Source: Apophysomyces variabilis (taxonomy: Eukaryota > Mucoromycota > Mucoromycetes > Mucorales > Mucoraceae). From it: a stretch of 64,000 bases of DNA. Positions 11,949-24,410 of the stretch are shown here, one piece after another. The notes under the pieces are model-generated. The model was not told the origin of the DNA. It made no database searches and worked only from the letters and a program-made list of their open reading frames with translations. Numbering within the stretch: position 1 is the first letter of the stretch; every line of letters starts with the position of its first letter. The translations under genes were made by a program, and so were the position numbers. Location: positions 31,818 through 95,817 of the forward strand of contig MZZL01000035.1 in NCBI GenBank assembly GCA_002749535.1. Direction: 5' to 3'.

Positions 11949-12862
11949 CTACCCTAAAGAAGAAGGGTTTCCAAACTTGACCGACTGGTGCATCTTGCCA
12001 TAAGGCCAAACGACATAAAAGCGGTTGTTGGATTTAAGGCTTTTTACCAGTCCAGCTATGCTTCTCAATCTGTTAACATCAACTACCTTCAACACTCCCC
12101 TGTCAGATGCGGTTTTTGAAAGCACTGGAAAGTGATTGCTCTGCTAATTTATGTTCTTGTAGAAGCAGATGACTGCAAGAATCTGCCTGTCTCCCTGATG
12201 CTGGTAATAAATATAGAATTGAATCTTACCAAGAAACATCTCACACACCTCTTGTCCAGTATTGCTAATAAGATGAAATGAAAAGATGTAAGTTGCAATG
12301 CAATAATATAAAAGCAAAGACTTACTTTATCCTTGCAAGCTCATACAGCACCAACGAATTGCATCAGGCAGAACCATGGCAGTTATCATGCAGCTTGCTG
12401 GAATAAACGCAACTATCTTTCCATATATGACCGGATGTGAGGAACTGAGGGTGTAATTGTGAAATGACGCTGCGTGAGGTTGCGTTAGACACGAATTTAC
12501 CTTGATGAATCCAAAAGGCAGTGAGCAGATTATGGAATGTCTGACTAGCAACACCAACAACTCCTTCAAAGCTTTAGATATCAGTTTCATCCTGGTATAG
12601 TCTCCATATCTGAGGCTCTGTTAAACCTCGTCTTGCAGTAAGATAGGAGAGCTCATTATATGCTATGGCTTCTTGTAGTTGCAGATGAACCCTCTTAAGA
12701 AAACAGAATGCTGCTATACACTTCACAACATTGCTGGCGTTCATACCAGGCGCTGACATAGAACAGATCATTTTTTTGTACAAACCATTAGTGCGTTCCA
12801 TACACCTTGCAGAGATGGAACAAAGTGAACCCAGGTTGCGCATGGTGGAGGCTATGTAGAAC
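11949..12862 (-). pseudogene. TNP2 transposase C-terminal exons (CACTA-D)
   Basis: Homologous to residues encoded at 39262-40170 in CACTA-A. The block MERTNGLYKKMI and TEPQIWRLYQ is readable at 12840-12590, then SKLHDN at about 12370, with the conserved splice donor after YELARIK. A nonsense codon follows ETDI (TAA) and another replaces Arg in GSA-stop-CNSL (CGA to TGA). The stop codon of the final exon is at 11949. The upstream catalytic exons are missing because hAT-1 and a truncation lie there. Confidence 0.75.
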
Positions 12863-12865
12863 TAG

Positions 12866-13010
12866 GGATCGTCAAAACCGGATATGGATCAGATCATACC
12901 CTCATCCATATCTGATCCGTTTTAAATCAGATTGAATATGGATGATCCGTCTTTCAAAAAATGGATCACAGATCGGATTCACAGATTAAATGGATCAACC
13001 AATAATAAGG
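12866..13010. repeat. hAT-1 subterminal repeats (GGATCAGAT / ATCTGATCC)
   Basis: About eight degenerate copies of a GGATCAGAT-like word in both orientations, with the inverted pair ATATGGATCAGATC and CATATCTGATCC. Probably transposase-binding subterminal motifs, by analogy with hAT elements generally. Confidence 0.6.
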
Positions 13011-13621
13011 CAAGTATAGACGCAGTCTGGATAAATATAAGATCAAAAGTGAAGCTAAAGGCCAAACCCTATTACTTATTGTACGAGAGTGTGTTCAAAC
13101 TGTCATGTTAAGCAGCAGGTAAAAGAAAGGGCTCATTGCAATGAATTCACAAATGGTTATAGTATGGGAGAAATGTCAAAGTTAGATTATGTTCAGAATT
13201 GCAATTAAGCTGCGGGCAAATATTAAACAAAAGAAATGGAAACTGATATAAAACATAGATAAGGTAATCTTGGTTGTAATGAAATCTGTAAGTTTTATTT
13301 ATAAAGTGAATGGCTGCCAGATTCAAGTTTTTTCCTGAGAGGTTGAAGCAGCAATATCCATATAAGCAGAATGCAATGGGTGAGTTAGGGCATGTAAAAA
13401 TTGCAGAAAGCTGAAGTGTTGTTATGCCAATATTAAAAAAATTCCAACAGGTTAAAGCACTGTATAAGTAGAAAAGCTATAAAGTCAGAGAAAAGGCAAA
13501 AGCACTAAAAAGCAAGCACACATAATCTGTTTAAGACTGTAAAAAAATACATTTTTTATTTGCTGTCTAAAAAAAAGCTACTGCAGTTCTTTTATCCACA
13601 AATCTAACAACACAGATTGCT
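13011..13621. other. hAT-1 3' non-coding region
   Basis: About 600 bp of AT-rich sequence without a supported gene, between the subterminal repeats and the transposase stop region. Confidence 0.5.
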
Positions 13622-15717
13622 TCAAAGACTCTGGCAACAAACGATTGCGCTCAGAAGGAATGAAAAACTTTGCATAAGAAAAGCATCACTCAGAGGGAAC
13701 TGACGAAGCTGGAACAGCAAGGTATCAGGACGCCATTTGCGACAACTCTTTCTATTATACAGTGCGGCTTTTCCAGTACTGCAGAGCGTCAGTGTCCTCT
13801 TCTGCAATTGGTTCAGCAATATAATCATTCAACTGATCCCTTGGTGCTCTTGGTCTGAACAGTTGCAGTGCTGGAGTCTGTTGGCGTGCTGCTGCTCTGT
13901 CCGCCATTGGCTTGAATTCTTGCGTGCACGTTTGTTCAATAGCATCTTTCACTTCTTTGATCCAATTGGATGGCCATTGGATTTCAGACCACCATTTGTA
14001 TTTCACGCGCAGATCTAAGGCAGTAGCAACTGAATATAGTACAGCCATTATTTGACTGTAGTATTTCTTCAGCTTGTTATAACCACTGTCAGCAGCAATT
14101 GCAATGGCTGAAAAGGACTAAAATAAACGATAAACAGTAAGTATAAGGTTCATTTGTCTTTCTTTTTTTCGTTTACCTTAACCTTCTCCTTTTGATAGTT
14201 ATTGATATGATCAAAAAGCCAGTTGTATGCAAGGACAGTAGTGTTAATCGATGGATATTTTGAAGCAGAGAGCAAGGTAGTGAACTGGTCGAAACCTGAA
14301 AGCAATATCTGTAGCTCATGGACGCTTGACCACTCTTCAGAAGACAGTGCAAATTCAGACAGCTCCTTGTTAGTGTGGCATGTAATGTTGTAAGCGTCTT
14401 GCTGTTTATATGCTTGTTGCAGCATTTGCAAGGTAGAATTCCATCTTGTCTTTACGTCCAGGATTAACTCTTTTTCTTGCAAGTTGTTGGCGCTACAATA
14501 TCGCTTATATTCTGCTCAGCGCTGAGGAGAGGAATAGATTTTGATGATTCCATGACGAAGATGATTAACAATACCGCCTAAAAATGATCAACATCAATTG
14601 ACGCCTACTTTTTGGATGCGCTCTTACCAACATCATCAACTGCATTCTTTTCCCCTTCCTCATCATCAACTTTGGCATTTCCTTCAGTATTCTCCAGGGC
14701 TGTTATTCCAAGACCATTGCAAAGAATAGCCTGTATAGCCAGATTGATTATATGTCTGATGCACATGACATGATTCTATTTCACCTTGAACACATTGCAG
14801 CTGACCATCTGTTCCAGTTCATTTGCAAGCGCCTTCATGTTGGAAGCATTATCCATTGTTAAGAAGAATGGTTTTGATGCAAGTTTGAATTTTTGCAATA
14901 CACTCATCATCGTTTCAGCCATATTAACTGCGGAATGAGGGCCATCAAGTGGTTCAAACCCAATAATAATGGAATGAGGTCGCTACTTTTGATCGATCCA
15001 GTGTGCAGTGATTCCAAGGAACGCATCATGCAAATCACTTGTTCATCCATCCATAGTGTATGATAGGTAAAGTTGCTCTTGAAGCAAATTGGTAACTTCT
15101 TTTTTATATTGTTTATATGATCATTCCAGGTCACGCCTAATGGTTGATGCGCTTGGTAGCTTTAAGCTGATCATATCTGGTGCAAGGTGAGCAAAGTGGA
15201 GTAGGTCTTGCAACGTTTTCCATTCAATTGAGGTATATGGAGATGCAGTAGATATAATATTGGCCAGTAAAAGTTGACAGAACTTTTCTTTAGTAAATAC
15301 TTGATCTGGTATTGTCCTGTTTCCACTTCCAAGAAAGGCATCAAGTGGGCCCATTCCAAGCACCAGAGAATCAGAGTTGGCAGCGGGGGAATCTTTGGTA
15401 ATATTGTGCTTCAATTCAAGATGCTTAAGAATGTTACCAGTAGATCCACCGCCATTGATATATTTTTGTCCACATTTAGTTCCTCTGGCGCTTACAAAGT
15501 TGTATAGAATCCATCTAACTCCATCGATATGCTGACAAGTTGCCCATCCATTGACGAACACCCAGCTAGCGTTTGATTTTTGCTTTTTTGTCAACTGAGC
15601 AGATGACAAAGTTTGATCTTGCGATTCTGTATCAACGCTCCCTTCAGCTTCAATTGACATTAGCGACTCTTCTCTTTCCAGGCTAGGAAAGGTGTCCATA
15701 TTCTCAGTGTCAGACAT
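13622..15717 (-). pseudogene. hAT transposase, hAT-1
   Basis: Starts at ATG 15717. The N-terminal acidic segment is followed by a BED-type zinc finger (TKCGQKY, then GNILKHLELKH) at about 15500-15410. A central part carries PYTSIEWKTLQ and PSASTIRRDLE. It shifts frame near 15120, then DVKTRWNSTLQML (14460-14430) marks the hAT RNase H-like core and YPSINTTVLAYNWLFDHI follows. The C-terminus (14048-13755) contains the dimerisation region with KWWSEIQWP. Frameshifts and stops separate the blocks, so it is inactive. hAT transposases normally excise and reinsert their own element with 8-bp target duplication. Confidence 0.8.
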
Positions 15718-16583
15718 GGTAAAGGATGACAGATCCTAATGCAATATTAGATATGGTTATCAGCGATTTTATCTTATATGAGCATGTTGAGACGATCGTT
15801 TTCCTGCAGCACTTGATGATTCTCCAATAGAAAATGGCATAGTGATCAGTAAGAAAAAGATGGTAGGTTGTTAAAAGAGAATAGAGATTCAATAAAGCGT
15901 TTTTGAACTTTGATCGATCATGTTTATATACCTTCTTGCCGCAGTCATTATGATAGTTAAAGGATTATAATAGAACGATGACAAATCTGGCTGCGGAAGC
16001 AATGATGTAATATGAGCTCTGCTATAGTTTTGATTAATCTAAGTCTTTTTTGCTGCAACAGTTATTTTATTAGTTATCCGCACTTCTTTACTGCGACAGT
16101 TACTTCATTAATAAGCCTGCAAAGTACTTCATAAGCAGAATCAAACTCCACTTTAACATTCTTACTGCGGCATGATGGTCAATCCTGTTGAACAAGGAAT
16201 TTAATCTTCTCAAAAAAAGTTTCAGTGAAAAGACAGATGTGTTTATTTGGTTGCAGTGCATTAAGGCTGTATTCAATAAGAAAAAAAAGATCATATTCAA
16301 CGTTTCATAATGACATACGCGTCTCACTTTTTCATTCTGCCCATTACACACCAACATCAGCATTCCAGATCTTATAATAGCTATACTGTTCCCTTCATTC
16401 AAAACCATCTCGCAGATTTAAACTTTTTATGGGCATTACCCAAAGTTAACGCCATTTGAGAAAGAACATTATCTCGAACTACATCTTAACACTTTAAGCC
16501 AAAGTACTGGAGAACTATACTTATTCTTTTTTTAACATTACTGCCTTTCTTTTGCTCATTGTGATCTGCAATCCTTTTTACTG
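15718..16583. other. Unassigned junction sequence
   Basis: No convincing gene. Minus-strand frames at 16100-16408 and 16486-16689 lack recognisable features. Similarity to CACTA-B2 begins only at about 16584, so this segment is either the 5' remainder of hAT-1 or another unidentified insertion that replaced the left part of CACTA-B1. Confidence 0.4.
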
Positions 16584-18889
16584 GCATTATAATATCATGA
16601 CAAGATTGGTTGACAGAGAAACCAGTCAACAAGCTATCAACAGAGTGAATAAGATATATAAAGTGAAAAAAAAGGACATCTATATTCAATCTTTTTCTAT
16701 CAACTCACCATGACCCTTTCAACTATTATTACCTACCATATCTGCTATGTTATCTTTACTGGACTCAAGCGTTATAACTGCCATAGAAGAGCTTGCTTTA
16801 TACAGCATGAAAAATGAGACATTCATTTGTTGGAGCTTAATGAAGAGGCTATGGTATAACGATTGTTAAAATAGTAATTGAAATAGTTATTAATATATTA
16901 TAGTTAGGAAACTGAGGAACATACTGAAGATGTTGAAGTCCCTGCTGTTGAGAATGATTGAGAGATTGATATCCTGGACTTGATCAACTTGCCAGACAGC
17001 GTTAATGAAGAACCAGAAGAATATGACCTACTTGATATGCTTTTTGACTTTCTGTCAGATGGTGATGAAGTAGTTGGAGAAGCTATGGAAAGCCAGAACT
17101 GTAAGCAATGAAAGCATGTTCTGCACTTACTGATATGCAAAATAGTTGACTCTAATCCTATGGATCTTTGTTCTGATGAAACAAACGACAGTGCCCATAC
17201 ATTTGAGTACAAGAAACATACTTCTTAGACATACATGGAATGCATGAGCGTCAAACTTTACATGGCCGCAGTCAGCTTCAACATCTCTTATAAGGCTTAT
17301 GACAACATGATAAAGATCTTCAACGAATTCCTTGAAATAGTGCAAAACGGTTAGTGTCATTTCATTGTGCATTTCACGTTTCTTACCAACATGTAGATCA
17401 GAATTAGTGACACTGCCCTCTGCTCAGTTACTACTTATCTGACAAGCTGGTAAAAGAGGAATATGATGTACAGCTGGAAGTATATGACGTATGTCATAAT
17501 GGTTGTATCTTGTACATGAAAGATGAACCTAAGACTGTCTGCAATCAATGCAAAGAAAGCCAATACAAGGAATCTAACAAGCGCCAGGCAAATGGCAAAC
17601 CCATTTTGCAGCCAGCGTAGACAATGAAGATCCTTCCAATTACTGGACAGCTGGCTTGCATGCTTGGTGATGAGGAGACGCGCAAGCTCCTGTCCTACCA
17701 CCATAATTTCCAGAACAAGGAAGGGATGTACAGGGACATCTTTGACAGGACAGTATACCAATTGCTATGCCATGATAAGGACCTGTTCAAAGGAATGCAT
17801 GACATCACCCTGACGTTGTACGTCGATGGCTTCCAACTGTTTAACACGAGCAAAACTTCTTTGACAATGTTGCATCTTGTTGTTCTCAACTTTGATTCCT
17901 CTATTCAGTAAGTATCAGATTTAAATTAAGTAATTACGCTAACTTTAAGATCCTTACTATGCACAAATATGAGAATTACAATATGCTTCAAATTGGTATC
18001 ACTCCTAGTCCAAGAAACTCAAGGGACCTGTGGACGTTCCTTGAGCCTATGTTCATGAGCTGCATCAATTGGAAAATGATGGTATAGTTGTCAAGTTGCT
18101 AGATGGTACGCGATTCAGGGCAAGAGTTCACCTGCTACTAGCCACTGGTGACATTCCTGCTGCTGCCAATCTTTGCAATCATGCCACCTTTTCACATACG
18201 TATGGCTGTTGACAATGTTTGATTGAGGGAAAAAAGACGACTGGCATGTACTTCATTCTGAACCAACAGCAAACTTTTACCATGCAATCAGTGGAGCAGT
18301 ATAAACAAGGTAACGAGGTATGTTGCGTTTACTTTAGCACAGATCAGGCATAAGATGCTGACAAGCTGTCATATCACCTTTGCAATATCAACAGGATAGA
18401 GGTATCAGGGCGCCAGTTCCATTTGCACACCTACGATCGTTCACAGGATCTTTGTTCTTTAGGCTTGATGAGATGCATCTGCTTGGGCATGGATTGGCAA
18501 GACTTCTGTGGAACTTGTCGCTCAACAATAAATAAAAGTTTGGTGACAACACGATCACAGAACAATATCCTTTCAAGCTAAAGACAGGTATCACTTTGCA
18601 TATGATTGGAGATGCAGTACAGAGCTCTCACCAGTATATGCCTACTGCATTTCAGGGTAAATAGAACAATACAGCAACTGATTCAGGCCATTACCAGGCA
18701 GTCGACTGGCTAGACTTCCTTTTGTACGTTGTTCCCACCATTATAGTCGACAGCTTGGAGCAAGATGAGACCCGTTTTGCAGTTCTGAAATTGATCCTTG
18801 CTTGTCAAATAAGTTTGTAGTGAGAAATCAGTGCAGCAGATCTGAGCACTGTTGAACAGTATGTTATTATATAGAAATATATACTGTAT

Positions 18890-19242
18890 TGTAATGTTTT
18901 ATCTGATGAGAAAAAAGAGACAAGCAATATATGCGAGACTCAATGTAGGATGATCTTTATTCAAATAAACACATTACTCTTTTATACTAAAATGTCTGTG
19001 GGTCTAGATGGACAGGACTGTGATTATGGACTGTGCTTTGTATTAAGTGATTTGTAATTGCCTTCTATAATGGAGAAACTTCTCTGTAGCAGATCATAGA
19101 AGCTCGGCATTGTTCATTGTATTAAGGAACTGAGTTAAGATTGCTTAATCCCATATTATATAAGTCCATGTTTAAAGTCCATCTTCCCTATTTAGACATA
19201 ATCAGAGTAGTGAGAGTATCCATTATAGCTATGGATACGACA
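18890..19242 (-). repeat. 3' LTR of Ty3-1
   Basis: 353 bp, TG...CA termini, adjoining the polypurine tract at 19243-19257. Confidence 0.92.
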
Positions 19243-19373
19243 TTACCCCCTACCAGGTTGGAACAACTGATTGGTAGAAGCACTTGTAAGTAGCGTAGCA
19301 ACTACTGAACGGCGTTGTTGATAAAAACCCTTTTGAAAAAACCCAGTGGGAAAAAGGTAGGGAAAAGACTTGC

Positions 19374-22300
19374 CTAAGTGTGTCTGCGTTTAGAAGACCT
19401 CATTGAAACTTGGGTCTGTTTGCACTTAACGTTCATATTCCGTCTTTGCCAATATTTATCAATTAATGATGGATTGTTAAAGTGTTCAGGAGGTTCCCAA
19501 GTGTCATCTTCCTCGGTGTAATTCTTCCATTGTATTTTGTAAAGGTAGTTGCCATTTTTACCTTTGTGATCCAGTATAGCTTGAACTTCATAAACATTGT
19601 CCGATGATACTACTGAGTCTTGGGAGATCATCTTAATGTGTGAAGAAGGAATATTACAGGCGAGCAATGCACCTGTTTCATCTACCAGCACATAGCTGCC
19701 TCCTTTGTTCTTGCCATATACTGTGAATGGCCCTTCATAGCGATAATCCGTTTTAGATTTGCAGGATATGTTTTTGATCATGACTTTGCTACCAACAGGA
19801 AATTGGATGATGTGATGGTCATCTGCGAATTTGCCTTGTTGGGCTGCCTGTATTGCCTCAGTGCGTTTGTGTATAGCTGGTATGACAACGTCCTCCATTT
19901 CCTTAAGGCGTTTATGGAGTGCCTTTGTATCTTTGGAGTTCAAAGAGGCGTCACCAGTTTCAACTTCCCTGTGATCCATCAGCACGTTAGGTTTTCTTGC
20001 AAACATGAGTGCAAAGGGCTGTGTCTTGTGCAGCTTGGCATGTTTTGTATTGATGGCCAGTTGTGCGCTAGGTACATAAAGATCCCAATCCCGTTTTGCT
20101 CCTTGAAGGCGTTTGACCACTACTTCTTTGGTTGTGTGAACCCATTTTTCCGCTACATTGTTAGCACATAGGTGATAAGGTGTAACCAGTCTGTGATCAA
20201 TCCCTGAATGCTTGACAAGCAATGAACAAATTTCATTAACAAACTCAGTACCATTGTCAGACTGTAAGACTTTGGGAAAGCCGTAGTCGCAAAAGACATG
20301 AATGAGTTGTTTGGCAATTGTGAGTGCAGTTTTGTCAGGTATCACTTGTAAAATACAAAAGCGAGTAAATATGTCAACCATGACTAAGATATAATTATTA
20401 CCGTTGTTGCTGGTAATGTTTAAATCACCCAGGTCGATTGCCCAGTGATCTCTGGGTGCATTAGCTGTAATACTGCGTAATGGATGATAACTATGTTTAG
20501 CAATATTGAAGCGCTGACATTCTGGACAACTGGTGACAGCGTTAAGAGCATCGCGTTTGAGATTTTCCCAATGCATTCCATCACTATGGATTGCGTTAAC
20601 GATTGCTTCTGCGCCAAAATGACCATTCAGGTGTGCTTGTAATATAATATTAGCACGTTCTGTTTCAGGCGGTGTGATGTAGTCAAGTTGCACTTTATGT
20701 GACAGGTATTTCTGTTCAGTTGTAGGCGTTATGACCGTATTACCCTCTATCAGCATTTTTGCAGGGTCAAAAAGGCGAGATAAAGCATCAGGCAAAACGT
20801 TTTTTACCTCAGGATGATGCATGATAGTGCAATAGTAGTCGCAAATAGTGTCTAACCAATTATTCATCATAGGCTAGCGATGGGTTGCATGTGTAAATAG
20901 ACCAATGCTTTGTGGTCGGTAAATAAAGTGAAATGACGACCCCATAAAAACTGGTGGAACTTTGTAAAAGCGTATACAATAGCCAAAAGTTCGCGTTTGG
21001 TCATAGAATAGTTGCATTCAGATTTAGATAATGAATGAGCCATAAAACCAATATAGTGATAATGGCTGTTAATGACCTGGTAAAGCACGGCGCCAATTCC
21101 CACGTTGGATGCGTCAGTAGCAACACAGAAAGGATAGGATGTATCAGCTGGGCTAAGTACAGGTGCATGTTGTAGTGCATGTTTGACTTTGAGAAAAGAC
21201 TCTTGCTGTTCATTGGTTCAAAGATGATCTAGTTTACCAGCGTTACATAATTGGTCCAACAGTGCAGTAAGTGTAGAGATTAAAGGGATGTGTTCTCTGA
21301 AGTAATTGACGAGCCCTAGAAAGCGTTGGATATCTTTGCCTGTTTTGGGCTGTGGCCATTGTTCAACATTTGTAACCTTGCGCGGGTCCAGTGAAACGCC
21401 TTGTGCGCTAAGGCAAAATCCCAGTAAGTGGACAGACTGTTGTGCAAAATGACATTTGTCTGGATTTAGTATGAGATTGACGTTCGTAAGTTTTTGAATA
21501 GCTTGTTGAACGTGTACAGTATATTCCTCAAGTGATTTTGAGAAGACGATAATGTCGTCAACAAAGGTTAAGACGAATGGTGTGTCCTTATACAAGAGGT
21601 TCATAACTCTTTGGAATTTGGAAGAGATTGGTTTCAATCCAAAAGGACAGCCTTTAAACATGTATTGGATGCCATTAAAAGTAAAAGTGATTTTGTGTTG
21701 ATGCAGTTCATAAATCTTAAACCGGTGAAAAGCGTTTTTCAAATCCAATGTAGTGAATATGGTAGCACCAGAAAGCTTCTGAAAAATCTCTTGGATAAGA
21801 GGTAATGGGAAACGATCGTCAGGCAAGAGGTTGTTAATATGTCGTGGATCAAGACACAGACGTCGACCTGTGTAATTGCCCTGAGCGTCCTTCTTAGGAG
21901 CAAATGTCAATGGACTGTTCCATTCTGTGTTGACGGGTGCATATGTAATAATACCATCATTGAGCCATTTGTCAATTTGCTCCTGTATAATAGGAGTCAG
22001 AATTTGTGGCAAAGAATATTGACAGCGATAAGCAGTTTTGCCTGTAGGAGTGTCTAAGCAGATAACTAATTCTGGCATAGTGCAGAATGAAGTCTTGGGA
22101 ATAAGACTGTTTGCTTTAAGATGAGGTTGAATGGATTTCTGAAACGTTTGTTGATCATGAAGGGAACCAACAGGTGAATTGTTGGGCTCTATCTGATCAA
22201 TAGGCTCAGGTGATTGAGGTAATCCAGATTTGTGCCAGCAAGGAGCTAATCCCATAAGATAAATACCAAGGTGAGGCATAAGATCTGTGCCAATGGAAAC

Positions 22301-24034
22301 ATCGGCGTTCTCATTTAATTCAAACACATCAAAAGAATGGAAGACAGTTTTTCCATTGTGAACAACTTTTATTTTCTTTGTTGTACCAATTCTATCAACA
22401 AAAGCTCCTGCAGAAGCCAGACCGATCTTGCTGGAGCAAGGTGTCACAACCAATGAAAGGCGGCAGCAGACAGAAGGGGAGACAGTACTGAAAGTAGTGC
22501 CAGTGTCGATGAAAGCCCACAAGGGTTCATCCTGTATGACAATTGAAACAAAGAAAGTATTAGTGTTTTGTACTGGACAGAGAGCTTTTACATGTGTTGA
22601 CTTACACATAGTGCATGCGTTGTAAAACGCGTTGTCCAGGTCAGATTCCTTCATCACCATGTCTTCTGTGGCAGTCAGAGTAGAGGTGGAAGTGGAAGTG
22701 GCGGCGGAGTCAACGTCATCCTTTTTGGCCAGAGTGGCCGAGCAGATTGCTAACGTTTTGCCTTTTCCATAAGAATGGCCTGGAGACCACAAAGCACTAC
22801 ACTTGAAACACGTCTTGTGTTTGTCAGAACCATGAGAACCGGCGTGCTGATCGTTGCCTGAGGGTTTTTGAACCTGGCCACCTTTGCTTTTCAGCAAGTC
22901 AATGATACCTCAGCATTCCTCAGACAAATGTTTGCCCTTGCTGTGCATGTGGCAGTATTTGCAGACAGATTTGTGATGCTTGCCGCTGACACCAGACGAC
23001 CTGGAAGGACCAGAAGAAGAGGATGAGGAAGCAACGACCACACCAGGGCGAGCACCAGACAGACCAGACACGACTACGTTGCAAGATTCATAACTGTGGC
23101 AAGAGAGTATGACCTTCCCATACAAGGAGCGGGCAATGGCAGTGGCATGGTCAACATTACTCCATTGCTCTAAGGGCATGTTCACTTGCGTGAGCCAAAC
23201 ATGGTGGGCGAGTTCCAGAATGAGAGAGTTGATATAAATGGCAGCAGATTTGCAGTTGTTTTCCCAACCAGCTTCACGACAGATGCAATGGAATTTGTCC
23301 ATGTATCTATTGACCAATTTGTCTTTTGACATGGTCAAGTTGACGAGATCCTTGCTTCATTGGGCTTGGCGTTTGGCATCGTTGATGCCATATTTCTTCA
23401 TAATGACCTTGCGCATGAAGGACCAGGATCTTTCCGGATACAGACGCAGATGGGCGTCAAACTACGAACGTTGTTCTGGCGACAGCATACGAGGAAGAAG
23501 GAGGTGCCAATTGTCATCCATGCTTTGATGGTAGGATTGCACCACGTCCTCAAACCGGTCAAGACATTCCTCCACAGTCTCAAAGACTGTCTTCTTGGAA
23601 TCAATGACGTTGCCAGACCATTGGAATAGAGGTAAGTTACCAGGAAAAACTATAGTGTGGGAGATGGGAACTGTAGTAGACGCCGTGGTAGTCTTGGGTT
23701 TTTTTATTAACCAGTGGTAAGTGGACAACACCATCTCAAGATTTTTATTGAGTTGCTCATACTGTTCATGAACAGCAGTGAGCTCCTCAGCAGGAAGATC
23801 CATGGCCAAGCGTTCAGCCAAAGTAGCCAACCTTTCCAACATTCGTTCAATGGCCTCTTTTTTATGGTCAATGCTACTAGAAGTAGACACTGAACCAGCC
23901 TCAGAACCCGAAAGAGAGGAAACATCACTCAGTTGCAAGTCAACGGACATTGCAGGTGAGTTGGGGATACCAGGAGGACCAGAGGAACCAGAAGAACCAG
24001 AGAAATCAGTAGCAGGTACGTTGGATTGAGACAT
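19374..24034 (-). pseudogene. Gag-Pol polyprotein of Ty3-1 (gag-PR-RT-RH-IN-chromodomain)
   Basis: Essentially one frame from ATG 24034 to the stop at 19374. Gag has a coiled/acidic N-part and a capsid-like region, then CKYCHMHSKGKH and CFKCSALWSPGH zinc-knuckle-like blocks (22990, 22800). The protease has WAFIDTGTTFSTVSP (22510). RT has FTTLDLKNAFHRF (21740), GCPFGLKPISSKF (21640) and catalytic FVDDIIVFS (21550). RNase H has ATDASNVGIGAVLY and TDHKALVYL. Integrase has HFGAEA...CPECQRF, WAIDLGDL, QSDNGTEF and NVAEKW. The C-terminal chromodomain shows VYEVQAILDHKG and YLYKIQWKNYTEEDDTWEP. Four nonsense codons (at RS-stop-FDA, AQ-stop-SKD, EEC-stop-GII, DHL-stop-TNE) and one frameshift at about 20870 disable it. 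Confidence 0.92.
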
Positions 24035-24057
24035 GATTCGAGAATTATATAAAAAAA

Positions 24058-24410
24058 TGTAATGTTTTATCTGATGAGAAAAAAGACACAAGCAATATAC
24101 ATGAGACTCAATGTAGAATGATCTTTATTCAAATAAACACATTACTCTTTTATACTAAAATGTCTGTGGGTCTAGATGGACAGGACTGTGATTATAGACT
24201 GTGCTTTGTATTAAGTGATTTGTAATTGCCTTCTATAATGGAGAGACTTCTCTGTAGCAGATCATAGAAGCTCAGCATTGTTCATTGTATTAAGGAACTG
24301 AGTTAAGATTGCTTAATCCCATATTATATAAGTTCATGTTTAAAGTCTATCTTCCCTATTTAGACATAATCGGAGTAGTGAGAGTATCCATTATAGCTAT
24401 GGATATGACA
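24058..24410 (-). repeat. 5' LTR of Ty3-1
   Basis: 353 bp copy of 18890-19242. The gag start codon lies only 23 nt downstream (24034), and the intervening T-rich leader has no TGG-initiated tRNA primer site. Confidence 0.92.

Larger units (their letters stand above)
11162..12862 (-). mobile_element. CACTA-D, left part only
   Basis: Starts CACTACAGTAACAAG at 11162, matching the left end of the complete CACTA-A (CACTACAGTAACAGG at 38238). The flanking 3 bp are TAT. The interior is homologous and co-linear with 38238 to about 40170, but the right half is absent: similarity stops at 12862, where hAT-1 begins. Only the TNP2 C-terminal exons are retained. Confidence 0.8.
12863..15717 (-). mobile_element. 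hAT-1 element (right terminus not located)
   Basis: Begins TAGGGATCGTC at 12863 inside TNP2-D. The preceding 8 bp are TGTAGAAC. Coding sequence runs on the minus strand to 15717. I could not find a matching right terminus and second TGTAGAAC before 16584, so the 5' side is probably truncated or rearranged. Confidence 0.7.
18890..24410 (-). mobile_element. Ty3/Gypsy chromovirus 1 (Ty3-1), 5521 bp
   Basis: Two 353-bp LTRs begin TGTAATGTTTTATC and end GACA, flanked by the 5-bp duplication TGTAT (18885-18889 and 24411-24415). A polypurine tract (GGTAGGGGGTAA, minus strand) adjoins the 3' LTR at 19243. By eye the LTRs differ at about 12 of 353 positions, nearly all transitions. The element lies within an intron of TNP2-B1. 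Confidence 0.93.

Noticed and set aside
19803..20171. Plus-strand 122-codon frame inside Ty3-1
   Set aside because: It is a shadow of the integrase/chromodomain coding strand, with no protein features of its own.
19374..24034. TGA read as tryptophan (alternative genetic code) to explain the many TGA stops
   Set aside because: Some TGA codons replace Arg, stops of other types also occur, and the intact CACTA-A genes use TGG and terminate normally. Mutation is the simpler explanation.
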